Assembly (NCBI GenBank): GCA_026929865.2 | Contig: CM049397.1 | Coordinates: 26,922,198-26,986,197 of the forward strand | DNA: 64,000 bases | Reading direction: 5' to 3' | Source of the DNA: Hyperoplus lanceolatus | Taxonomy: Eukaryota > Chordata > Actinopteri > Uranoscopiformes > Ammodytidae | In this document: positions 45,546-56,926 of the stretch, one piece after another | Position numbering within the stretch: the stretch's first letter is position 1 | Layout: each line of letters starts with the position of its first letter | Program-made: the position numbers and the translations under genes | Notes under the pieces: generated by a model | Told to the model about the DNA's origin: nothing | Databases searched by the model: none | The model's input: only the letters and a program-made list of their open reading frames with translations

Positions 45546-46123
45546 TTAATGCATTATAAGCTATCGCATCACAGTAGGCCTATTGTCCACAATAATCACA
45601 GCCCCCCCCATCCATAAAGGAACATTAAAAAGTTGAATTTGCACTTGTTGTGCATACAAAAGTGTATGGTCTATTATTTGTATTTAGTGTTTCTGCATAG
45701 CATTGCACCAAAACAGTAGAAGTTTTCTTTAATTGTGTTTTGTACTGTCCGTAAAATTTTACCTGCACATAGCAAACAAAATTGCACAACTGTAAGGTCA
45801 GTGTCTGTTGTATTTTTGTATTCAAATAAACAGTTGTTTATTTCTATAGTGCGCATTGGCATCTTTGAGCAAAATACCCCCAACATTTTCGCCGCGGCAC
45901 GTTGCATCGCACCTCCTGTGACCCTGGCCAGTGACCACCTTGACTAAGACATTTTCTGGGGGAAACACCGGTAAAAGTAATGATTTGGTCATTCCTCAAA
46001 TAAATGTATTGTGGAGTTGTCTGGCTCAGAGAGCCATGTGTATTGTAAGACCGCCTTTCAGGGGGCCCATCAGGACTTTTTGTATAGGGGCCCAGAATTT
46101 GGTGCTACGCCCCTGCCTAGAAC

Positions 46124-46791
46124 TGTACGGAAATATATTAGCAGAGAAATATTAATTAACATAAAAAGTCATTTCATATCATATCCTGTTCACATTCATA
46201 CAGATCCCTATGACACTAATGCATAGCGTTATTGGGATATGTGTATGCATATTAACTTGAGTCAGGGATTCTAACATTATATGTCGATATTAGTACTGTA
46301 AAACCAAAGTTAAATCTTTTTTCTTTTTTTTGGCTACTCACAGCTCTTCTCAGTTGTCTGACTTGATTGATATCATTCTCAGAAATGTTTAACTTGGGTT
46401 GTTTTAGTAGGCTCTCACTTCCTCTGCCGATACTTGATTTACATTAAGCTTTGTCCAAGAGATTTCAATTAATTTGGCTTTGGAAAAAATTCGAAAATAT
46501 ACACTGCAGCGACTTTAGGTAATAAATGTAGTTCTATAATCTTACATCCGGGTGGATATGGGCAGCGTATGAAGTTGACTGTGACTCACCTGCCAGGATA
46601 TGACAGTTTCCAGTCACCTTTATAAAACAAGGTTTCACTCTGCTCCAGTGTGTGTGTGTTTGGTGTTACGTCACTAGCAAGGGAAGTGAAAGGCGAGGCA
46701 ACAAGGTGGGCAGCTCACTTATCCAACACCTCTCCCCCCCCCCACACACCCACACACCCACAGGTGATGCAAACCCAGGTGAACATTAACC

Positions 46792-46862
<71 letters not shown>

Positions 46863-48812
46863 ATGCGTGTGTGTTTGTATATGTGCATGCAAGTGCGTTT
46901 GTGTGTCTGACAGCAATCTCCATAGCAGAAATGTCTATTTAAACATACGTAAATACGTACGTACATTTATAAATACATGTGCATATTCATCCATTTCACA
47001 AAATGTTTTTTATAAGGGCGTGGTGAGCTTTGATGGTTTCGGTGGCACCAAGGTGGGCCAGGCAGCTTTTGTGGGTGTCCATGGAAACAGAGTAAACACA
47101 CAGGCAGATGGTTGGTCAGTGATAATTCACCCAGTGCTCAAATAAAGGACGCACTGGAATTCCCTGGGTGTGGCAAGCTTTTTCCTACACCTTTACAAGG
47201 GGGCAGGTCAGTTGCCATAGCAAGTGTTTTTTCCTTCCTTTTGTTTTTAATCTTGAATTCCTACATGCGGAGAAAATGGCGCAGGTTGTCGAGCAGGTAG
47301 TTTTATCTGGTGGCGTCGGTCGGGATGCGAAACTCAATCGGCCTAAGGTCCAAACGTAAATACCTCAACAGCTTCTGGATAGATAGCTGTGACATGTGGA
47401 AAACACAATCATGTTCTCGGGGATGAAGTGTTTTCCTGATCCCTTATCTCTTATAACCAAATACCTGCTAAACTAATGTCATTCTCATCATCCTCACCAT
47501 GTGGATATTGCTTAGTGCTGCTTGTTAGCAAATGTTAGATTGCTAACACAGCCACAAGAAGATGTGATAACAATTACATGTCCAAGAACTACCTAGTGTG
47601 ATATGTTTATACTGTATGTTTGACACGAGTGTTTGAGTCGCTAAATAGAACTTGATTTGTTTTGACCTTAAACATTGTTGTTGATCAAAAGAGTCATATT
47701 ACCATTTAATAATTACTTTTACTGATTACTGTTATCATAATTTACCATAATTCACAAACGTATGTTGACTTTTCACTATTTCTAATTGAAATACTTCACC
47801 ATTTCATCTCTTTGGACGTTTATAATTCTTCAAAATAAATTAAGAGAAATATCACTCAATGCTTAATCTGGTCATAATGTTTGCAACCATGTAAGGCTAA
47901 CTGTGTCTACACAGGTTAAGTCAAATGTGCTTCATGAGCCCCACCATGCAGAGCTGTGTTTCACAATATGTGGCTACTAATGACCTCAAACCATGATGAA
48001 CATATATTACTATCACAACATTCTGTTAATATTTCCTTTTCTTCATGTGAATTCGTAAATCATTTTACCTCTCCTGGTATAAGCAAAATATAAACAAACA
48101 AAAAAGAAAGCATTTTTCTACTAATATCTCTCTGTTATTAACACAACTTTTCTTTTTTTTTCATTTTAGTCTTACTGAGCGAAATCTCCTTTCTGTAAAT
48201 GACTGCACCGCTAAACATGGCAGAGAGCACTACCTGGTGGCACGATATGAAAACTGAGCTTTGGAGCCACATAACAGCAGGTCCCAGATCTTTTAGCAGT
48301 CTATGGCCCAGGGTCATAAAGACTGGGTGTATATATACAGTGGATGTAATTATTAGCATAAGCAGACACAATAATTTAGAGTGGTAAGTAAATATTACAG
48401 AAAGACAAATGGGCTCCTTCAGCTCACAGCAATGAAAGGGAACAATTGCTTCTACGATAAGAGAGACAAAGAAACGGATGAATAATCCTTCCAATAATGT
48501 CACTGTGTCAACTCTGGTGACAGTGGCAAACCTTTTACTGGAAGTGCAAATGGTTGGTGGTGAAGTTTCCTTCAGCATGTGAATACATGTTGTGACATTT
48601 TTGCACATTTCCTGTATGGGGTCTTCAGATGGGCTGTGTGACTTTGTCTGTTGTGGTCTGGTCTGAGTAAGTGCACAACCATAAAGATCCTTTGTGTTGA
48701 CATTAAATGACCTCAAGCACAAAACTGTTTGTTAGCATAATCTACACACAATCTAAAGAGGAAGGTAAAGAAAGGAGTTTGCTGAGACATCAAAAGCTTC
48801 ATTTGAACAATG
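46124..48812. other. Intergenic, no gene accepted
   Basis: Holds a GT microsatellite (46794-46862). A 194-codon open frame on the minus strand (48722-48138) has no recognisable domain and is not called. Confidence 0.5.
46794..46862. repeat. (GT)n microsatellite
   Basis: About 68 bp of GT repeat. Confidence 0.95.
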
Positions 48813-50094
48813 ATCTCACACAGGGGCGGATCTACCGGGGTGGCATGGGGTGGCAACTGCCACCCTAAAAAAAACCTTGCCACCCCAGCTGCCACCCCAG
48901 TTGGCAGCGCCCAATTAAACATTTATTTCTGGCTGTTAAGAGACATTTACGAGCGCGAGTTTCAAATGTCCGACTGCAAGTGAATGCAGCCAGGTAATAT
49001 TGCCCAAACCCGATCCCCCCCGACCCACTCCCGAGACTCCTAACCGCTCCCAACGGCACTGATTTTGAATACAAGGAAGGCGCGCGAGAGACGGATCCAA
49101 ACCTCTAGACTAACGAAGCAAGCAGCACAGGAGAGACTACACTCTCCAGGTATTACTGATCAACTGTCTATCTATGAAGAAATGACAATAATGAGAAAAG
49201 AGCAGGGCTAATGTAGTGGTAGTTTTCCTATAAAGTTATTATGCTGCTGTGTTGTGACAATGCCTAGCCCTAGAGGTTAATAATAACATTAGGAACTCGT
49301 GAGTGCTTCGGAAAAACTACAATTACGTTCACATGAGCGACGATTGTGCACTACTGTAGGCTACTGATCCAAATTCCAACTCATTACTTGTGTTACAGTT
49401 TAGTACAATATTTATTCATTTATATTTGGTTGCTCCACCTTAAGTCAGCCCAGGCAGGACAGGATAGTTAAGTTTCGTTTTTCATCTCCGTTTTGGACAG
49501 CTGTTCACTCAGCTGAAGGGCTCGAGCCTCACGGAGCAGACAGCGGGAGTCAGTCTAAAGTCAACGAGGATCACTCTCAAATCAAAAAGCTAAATTATAA
49601 AATAAAGCGATCTCTTCCTCCCTCTGTCCACTGCACACTTAGTCACTAGTAGCTTAAAGGAAGTACATGAGGATTACAACCTCATTTTGCACTTTGTTAT
49701 TTTTGAATATTTGAAGATTGCAGGCAAGTAATGATAGATTGCAGGCATTCTCAATGATAGACGTGAATAATCACTTCTTATTGTTTTACTATCTAAACCA
49801 ATTTTTTTTAACAATAGAGGAGAATCAATATTTGAAAGCAATACAGAATGCATGATATTACTGCATTTTATTTTATTCTATTTTTGTCACTGGGAACCTA
49901 AATGTTGTCAATTACTTTACATAAACTTGATGCAAACAAATTCACCAGAATGCAGAAAATGAAGTGATGAATGCTCAAAAATTTCTGGGGGGACACCCCC
50001 AGACCCCCCATTTAAAAAGTATCCTAAACCAAGGTTTAATCATAACCTACACCCTTGAAATTCATCAATTCTCATTCTCTCTCTCACTGAATCG

Positions 50095-51020
50095 GGTCGG
50101 GGGGGGGAGGGAACCAACTCTCTTCCTCAACCACTCTGACTGGGGTCCCGAGGCTCCAGGAGTGTGGAGATATAATCTCTCCACCTAGTCCTGGCTTCCC
50201 GAGGCTCCTTCCAGTGGCGCTCCTAAACCTCTAGGGGGGCCTGGGGGCCTACCAGTGCCAACCACCTCAAGGCCTTAAAGGAGGGGTCTCACAATGATAT
50301 CCCCTATCTCTAAGGGAGCCAACTCTCCTAGAAAGCCATTCGGTACCGATCTCGTTCTTCGGTCATTACCCATCATGACCATAGGTGAGGGAGGAACAAA
50401 GATGTAGATCGAAAGTGTACACTCAGTCTCTTCGTCACAACAGTGCTAGCGAGCAACCTTGTCATCTACAATTCCGTCCATTGTCCACTCGCAAACAACA
50501 TTAAACTCTCACTTGGGGTAAGGACTCACCTACCTGTAGTAGACAATCCATCGGTCCTGTGAGCACCATCTCAGATTTAGAGGTATATCCTCATCCCAAC
50601 CCCCACTCGGCAAACCGATCAATGAGAGTGAAGGTCACAGCGATGATGCATCAGAACCACATCATCCGAAACAGAGAGATGAGTTCACCACCAAACTAAC
50701 CCCTCCCACCAGTTGATATCCTGTCCATGAATATCACAAACAGGATTGGTGATAGCGACCTGGAAACCCCACAAACAGGTCTGACTTACTACAGAACCTC
50801 ACAGTCTGTTTGTTGGTGCTCAAAGAGAACCCTACCCCATCTCCCCACAATCTCCCGGGAACGGTTACCTTCTCCAGATCTACAAAACACATGTAGACTG
50901 GATGAGCAAACTCCAATCCCTCTAGGATCCTTGAGAGTGAAGAGTGGTCGTTGTTCACGAGACGGAATCGAGTTTTTATCTGAGGTCGAGGACCTCTCAG
51001 ACTTGGAGAGATTTGGGGAG
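50095..51020 (-). mobile_element. Decayed RTE-type LINE fragment
   Basis: On the minus strand 50950-50850 reads ILEGLEFAHPVYMCFVDLEK, matching the LEGSWEFAQPVHMCFVDLEKAFD block of a common teleost RTE-type reverse transcriptase. Further down, sequence near 50390-50300 corresponds to the TYGHELWV...RTRS region of the same protein. Many frame changes; an old remnant inside the hAT element. Confidence 0.65.
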
Positions 51021-51523
51021 GAGAAGTGTATACCCCAATTCATCAATTATTTTGTTTAATTTTATCTATAGGCCTTTGTATAAGGATACTTCCTAATTTT
51101 TATCACACTATTTTAAATTAAAGTCTTAGGTCATGCTTATCAATTGCTCATAATAACCAGTAGGCCTATTTCTGTGTTGGACATTACTGAACCTCTTCCC
51201 ATTTACAGTGTGTTTAACAGGTCACTGTTTGTGACCAAACATAGGAACATGCCACACAATATTTATATGAATGATTTTATTTGTATAGTATGTAAATTAC
51301 TAGAATATTTGAATAACTTGATATTTAAACTCAAGTTAGACTGATGATTGACATCTGATGGGAGTATCTCATATTAACACAGACAAATACCAAAGACTCA
51401 CTGTTAACTAATTACTTATTGCAGCCCTATTTGCATAGCTTTTGAGCCCCATGCTGGTGTATTAGTGCAGGTGTTTGTTGTGAGGCAGGTAATGCAGTAA
51501 TTATTCAGTAATAATAATCTTTT

Positions 51524-51710
51524 TTTTTTTTTTTTAAGATATTTTTTGGGCATTTTTATGCTTTGTTGATAGTGCAGAGAAACAGAGGTGAAATGGGGCA
51601 GAGAGGGGAGTGACATGCAGAGAACAACCGCGGGTGGGAATCGAACACGGGTCTGCTGCTGGGCCCAGCCCGGGAGGGGGACGCCTTACCAACTGAGCTA
51701 AAGGCGCCCC
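51524..51710 (-). mobile_element. tRNA-derived SINE with 17-bp target duplication
   Basis: Minus strand: GGGGGCGCCTTTAGCTCAGT (A box TAGCTCAGTTGGT) and, 40 nt on, GTTCGATTCCC (B box). A tRNA-unrelated body (CTCTCTGCCCCATTTCACC) and a poly-A tail follow. Both sides carry CAGTAATAATAATCTTT (51506-51522 and 51711-51727), a 17-bp target duplication from LINE-driven insertion. Confidence 0.88.
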
Positions 51711-51972
51711 CAGTAATAATAATCTTTAACATTTTGTCTGACACCTTTTATGTTTAAATGTAAGGCTTCACTCGTGCTACAATACATTAAGTATTATGTT
51801 ATTTAGTCAACATATCTAAATGTGGGGGCTTTCCCAAGTAAATATTTATTTATATGGCTTTAATTAAATCGGCATACTGTATACATCCGCCACAGGTTGC
51901 CACCCCTTAAAATCTCCCGCCACCCTCTTGCCACCCCATGAATATTTTTCTAGATCCGCCCCTGATCTCACA

Positions 51973-52604
51973 TTACCTGAAAGTGACACATTCAGAGCAA
52001 ATTGTGAGAGACATAGAAGTGCAAACTCAAAGGAAGACAAATGTATGCCCTGACATTAATATGTGATTGGTCTGGGGTCTTCATGCAGTTATAATATGGA
52101 ACAATAAAAAGGAAATAATAAGGCGAGATTCAAGATTTTTTTTTTAAGCTTTCAAAGCAGAACTTTTAGGAAGTGGTGAATCACTCTGGTTGACTGGTTG
52201 CTTTCATCTTAGAGGTAGCTCCTTGGTGTATGTGTTAAAAACATCCAACACGTTTGCCTTTTGGCCTGGTTTTATTGCAGGTGCATTCATCTCTCACATT
52301 CACAAGTCTGTTTAGCTTACATAGCATGACATATAGCAGTTAAACACAAAATGTTATCATTTGCTTTTACTTTGGCTCTTGTATTTTTGGTTTCAGAAAA
52401 GCTAAAAAAAAAAAGAAAACAAGAAGAAAGACAACACCCTCCAATCTCTTTAAATGCAAAGTATCATTCTTAATACAGCCTTTGCATTAACATGCCAAGA
52501 AATGGTTGAAATATTATCAATCAATATAATAGGTAAACACAGTTTATCAACAGTAAAGATCATAAAGTGATTGTTGCGTCAAAGAAGTGCAAAGATAAAC
52601 GTGG
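51973..52604. other. Intergenic / granzyme 3' flank, nothing recognised
   Basis: AT-rich sequence downstream of the granzyme stop codon; part may be its 3'UTR. Confidence 0.45.
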
Positions 52605-54123
52605 TTAAAGAGGTGAACTTTCAGACTTCTTCATTTCTTTTTTGATCCAGTTGAGTTGTTTTACTGAGAGAAAGGCATACACTCCAGGCTTTTTGAGCAA
52701 GCCACATTGACGTCCAAAAGAAGTGATTCCGACTAGCGCTCCATTGCACAACAGTGGCCCTCCTGAATCCCCCTATTGCGGAGAATTCAAATACATGATA
52801 TGTCACTTTTAAGCTTGTACACATATACTGTATATACAAGTAGGGTTAGGGTCAAAGTTAGTAGATGGCAGTAGTAGTAACTGTTCTGATGTCCTGTAAA
52901 AAGCACACTCACCTGGCAGGTATCAGTTCTTCTGTTACCGTCTGACCCAGCACATATCATGGCGCTGGTGATAACAGGCTTCAGGCCATAATATTCAGGA
53001 GAGTTGCACTTCACTCTGTCGATCACGGTCACATTGGCAGACATCAGAACGTTTGACATTTGCCTTTTGACGTTGTTAGTTTTGCCCCATCCAGCCACCA
53101 GACAGTCTGAGCCAGCATCTGGTTCTTTGACGGTGTTAACCAACTTGAGAAAATCCACCGTCTTGGTTTTTTTCACCGGTTTGTCAAGCTGAAATTTAAA
53201 AACAATTAGATCATCTGGATGCTGACTGAGAATAGACAGAAAGTTCATCACCAATTTTTAAATGACATTTTCGTTTTGTATTCTTTCTTCTTCCTTTTTA
53301 TAATAAGGAATGGTTGTGCTTGTCTCTACGTATTTTTCACATGTACTCTACTTGGAGTAGACTACTACCATCTTACCTTGAGCAACATGAGGTCATTGAC
53401 CTTATCTTTCTCATCATAGCAGGGATGAGGAACACGGCTCTTAACCGTTCGGACCTGCCTGGAGTCTTTTTCTTCATCTTTGATGGAGTGAACCCCCAGC
53501 AACACCTTCTTCATTCTGCAGGAGCAGGAAACACAAGTGCATTATTAGGTCAGAAATGACATACACCAAAAGTGCTAAATCTAATCAAAAAAGGACTTCA
53601 CAATTACCTTGTTAAAAATGCATTATCACGGGGTAAAACAAATATAAAAATATGTATATTTTTTAAATATGATATCAAAATATACTTTAATGCATTAGTA
53701 TAGAATGATGGTTAGTTTTAGTGCACATTCTCAGATTTGAACATTTTAAGAAATGCCGTTCTTACTTTTCACAGTGGGCAGCAGTCAGGACCCATTTGGG
53801 ATCGATGAGTATCCCTCCACAGAATCCCTTCTCGTTATTCAGAAGAGCCATAAAGGGCAGTGAGTGGGGCTCCACTTCTTTCCCACCGATAATGTCAGAG
53901 CCATCACCTAAAACAAACAAAAGGAGCCATTACTAAATAATTGATCAACCGAAATAAACCACATTACTCTGCAGCCGCTGTATTGTAATATTGAAAATAG
54001 CAAGATGAGCAATGTAGCTTAGATGAATGACAATTTGATACACGGAGGATACTACTCACTTGACTGGACTATGAGGAGGACCATACATGAGATAAAAACC
54101 ATGAAATCCCTCAGGCAGAACAT
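52605..54123 (-). CDS. gzmk: Granzyme A/K-like tryptase
   Basis: Five exons on the minus strand: 54123-54060, 53907-53766, 53515-53377, 53188-52913 and 52772-52605 (stop TAA), 789 nt, 262 residues. A signal peptide (MFVIS-type, 1 to about 24) and a Ser-Asp dipeptide precede the mature N-terminus [11 protein letters not shown] (27 on). Such an acidic dipeptide, not a basic site, is the hallmark of cathepsin C-processed granzymes. The catalytic triad is His66 (LTAAHC), Asp110 (VNDLMLLK) and Ser210 (CQGDSGGP). Asp204, six residues before the serine, is the S1-pocket Asp189 equivalent, predicting cleavage after Lys/Arg. IIGGKEV-PHS-PFMA and [12 protein letters not shown] are very close to mammalian GZMK. 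The neighbour cdc20b supports the GZMK/GZMA locus; which of the two (or their common ancestor) is not certain. Expected in granules of cytotoxic lymphocytes. Confidence 0.85.
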
Positions 54124-54183
54124 CTCTTCTTATCTATGTCTTTGATGTGATGGTGAATGCACTGAAACGCACCTCGATGCACA

Positions 54184-54190
54184 CTTTATA
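54184..54190 (-). promoter_or_regulatory. Granzyme TATA box
   Basis: TATAAAG on the minus strand, about 61 nt before the start codon, giving a 5'UTR of roughly 30-35 nt. Confidence 0.6.
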
Positions 54191-54191
54191 T

Positions 54192-55501
54192 CTTCATGTG
54201 TGTTATGTGTCAAAGGATGTGGTCTGATCGTGGAAATGCTTGTGTCAGCAAAATGGACGCAAGCATGATATGACAATCTGTGAGAGCCGTCCTCTTTCAG
54301 ACGCCTGTGGTAAAGTCTGTTGACATTTACCAGTCATCGAGACCATTTGAGTCCACAGGCTGTGTGGTGGAGGCCTTTACGCGAAGCACCTCACGTTGTC
54401 AGGTTAGCAGACATTTGGGTGTGGGTGGTCTCAACCCCCTGCGGCTACAATTATAAGTGCTTTTGATAAAGTCATGCCATCGTTCAGAGGAAATAATGGG
54501 AAATAAACCTCATGGCTGATGGGAACCCAGGCTGGTGGAGGGGAATATTCAAGTATAAAGCAGTATCCATTTTCTTAATTCACCATCTGCCAGCAAAGAT
54601 GGATCTTTCCTAAATGATGATCTTTTGATTTAATTTCATCAAATGGGCAAAAAAATAGACATCATGTCAACCATCTTGCATTATTTATTTTATCTTTTGA
54701 CTATTAGTTGCATGAGCAGCCACCAAAACAAATGACGTACAGTCCATTTATACTGGTGAATTAAATGTTAAAAACCCATCACAGAATAAAATATCCTGAA
54801 GGCACCACAGATCTCGGAAAATATAACCCAAAAGCCAGAGGAACAAGCTTTGTGGCTACAAACACTTTCTTTATGTAAAACATGTTCATTGCCTAAATCA
54901 TCACTATATGTTTTAGAAGTAGCTTGAAAAAATATTTCATCTTTGATCAGAATACTGTAAATGATCATTTTCCTGTTTTGAAATGTGATTTTTGTTTTGC
55001 TTATGATACAAAACATCCACCAAAGGCCTGATGTAACACTTTAGGTATGAACTAGGAACATTGTCTACTAAAAATTGTGTTTGTAAATGAAAAAACAAAA
55101 TTGTGTTTGTAAAACAAATAATTTGCAGTGGCAAATACATTTTCAAAGAAACTATATAATAGTAATATTTGGCTTCATGCAGAAAGCCTGCAGTTAAAGG
55201 CCCAAACCTAAAATATGGTATCACACAAATACAAACAAATAAATAAAAAAACAACAAACAGTAAAAAATAAATAAAAATTATGTAAAAATATTTTTGATA
55301 AAATGTGTCTTCATGATATGACTAATATCAGAATTTTCTGACACATTCACACATCTGTCTTGCCCTAAATCTGGATTTTACATAAAATGTTTTTGTATGT
55401 TTTTTATTGAAATAATGTTTCATAAGTCGTGGCTTCAGCAATAAATTTCACATTTCACATTGACCTTGTGCCTTCTGAAATAAACTAACTCACTGGGTAA
55501 T
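54192..55501. other. Intergenic upstream of the granzyme, nothing recognised
   Basis: No gene or repeat recognised. Confidence 0.45.
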
Positions 55502-55855
55502 TGTAGTAGCCGACTGTTTCCCTATGGCGACCAAGACAAGGGCGAGGCTGGACAATCATCATTGTGTTTCAGAAAGGTTTATTTCAGGGATTCCATCAGA
55601 CATACAGAGGACTTGGTGATAGCATGAGCATGGGGGGCTGTCCCCCAAAGGCTAGCTGTATACGCCTGTGAGCCGTCTTATATCAAAAACTTGGCCTGCT
55701 GGTTCTCCTAAAATAGGCATATCACAGGTCCCAGCATCGGATGACGTTTGTCTATTAAAAGGTTGTTCTCGTCTCTCACAGTGACCTCTAACATTTAAAG
55801 GCCTTACACGGTCAGCAAACTCTTGATATTATAGAGGCTATTCAAATCTACCACA
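55502..55855 (-). mobile_element. Solo LTR-like sequence (354 bp)
   Basis: On the minus strand it starts TGTGGTAGATTTG and ends GGCTACTACA (inverted TGTGGTAG/CTACTACA ends). AATAAA (55583-55578) is followed by a short U5-like stretch, the layout of an LTR. There is no internal region beside it and no clear target duplication. Likely an old gypsy- or retrovirus-type solo LTR; family unknown. Confidence 0.45.
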
Positions 55856-56926
55856 TATTCCCCTTGTGAGGTTTTGTTTGTAAAACTAAACTGAAATCAC
55901 AGCTAACAATTTGAAATATCTTCTTGCCGCTAATTCAAACTCCATGTGAATAGCATTCATGGTTTATTATTTCCAAGATGCACATGAAGTTGCAGAAAGG
56001 CTGCTGCAAACCTACAGTTTAACAATAAAACTATTTAGAGAATGTGTTTTCTATGTCTCTGTAGAACCTACAGTACGTCTTAATTATTACAGGAGGAGAG
56101 CCTCAAACCACCAAAATCACATTATGTGTCACAGCTTCAACTAAAACTTCTACATCGGGACTATGGTCATTTGCTCCATTGCTCCATGCTGCTAACGTGA
56201 GCTTAGACGGTGATGGATCGTATCGTATGACACATTTAAGTAGTTAGAAGTTCTGTCAGTGGAAAAATGGATAACACAATAACAAATGACAACCCCAACT
56301 ACCAGTAACTAATATCAACAATTGTTTCTGTTATTAGGAAATAAACATCTTGGGCCATCACAGGAGGTTTACAAATAAACGTCATAGTCATCATACAGAT
56401 CTAGTCCAAAAATTGATACATAAACTGTATTGGGGAAATAATACTTTTCCTCTAAAGACCCCATAAAAAAGTATTTTTAACAGCATCAAACTGGGCCATT
56501 TGACCTTAATTTTGTCTACATAATTCACTATGGCCACTTTTTCTTTTCTGATAGGTATCACACTTATTAGCTGTTTCAGAACATAGACGTTTCTGTTTGG
56601 AACATTTTTGAAGTAGGGGAGAACAAGGTAATGTGAGACATCGGGTAATGTGAGACACCCCCTGTATCCAGGCAATGGAACACATTTTTGGTCATCTGAG
56701 CATGATGGTTTCAAGCCCCTCCCATTTCCCCTTGGCCATGAAGGATAGGACCTCAATGTGCTGTTGTAAGCATGTTGTTTTCACAAAAATATTTTTTTTG
56801 CATGTAAAAGTATATTTCTCACTGTCAACTTAATCAACTTAAGCTTAACTCTGTCCTTTAGAGACCCCAATTTCGCAAAATGTACTGTGGAGGTCTGGAA
56901 TACCTTTTTCCTTTTCAACCGATTTC
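55856..56926. other. Intergenic, one repeat fragment
   Basis: Near 56617-56665 the phrase GGGGAGAACAAGGTAATGTG and a second GGTAATGTGAGACA recall the start of the pogo/Tigger-like remnant at 2866. Nothing else is recognised. Confidence 0.4.

Larger units (their letters stand above)
41987..46115. mobile_element. hAT-type element with two nested insertions (4129 bp)
   Basis: Ends CAGGGCCGACGG (left) and ...GCTACGCCCCTG (right) are flanked by CCTAGAAC on both sides (41979-41986 and 46116-46123), an exact 8-bp target duplication as hAT transposases make. G-run plus GGGCCCATCAG phrases occur near both ends (about 42040, 46060). The interior holds a Tc1-type element (42074-43698) and a LINE (43961-45545). 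The leftover hAT sequence of under 1 kb shows no transposase. Confidence 0.85.
48821..51964. mobile_element. hAT-type element with nested repeats (3144 bp)
   Basis: Ends CAGGGGCGGATCTACCG and (inverse) CAGGGGCGGATCTAGAA, about 14 bp perfect, are flanked by ATCTCACA on both sides (48813-48820, 51965-51972), an exact 8-bp duplication. Just inside each end the repeat TGCCACCCC occurs several times (48850-48900 and 51897-51940), probable subterminal transposase-binding sites. The interior has an RTE-like LINE remnant and a SINE. No hAT transposase frame is visible, so it is a non-autonomous or decayed copy. Confidence 0.88.

Noticed and set aside
48138-48722. 194-codon open frame on the minus strand
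   Set aside because: No recognisable domain, signal peptide or splice context. Such a length can occur by chance in 64 kb of intergenic DNA.
51600-51710. Possible tRNA gene on the minus strand (A and B box present)
   Set aside because: It is followed by a SINE body and poly-A tail and flanked by a 17-bp target duplication, so it is a tRNA-derived SINE.
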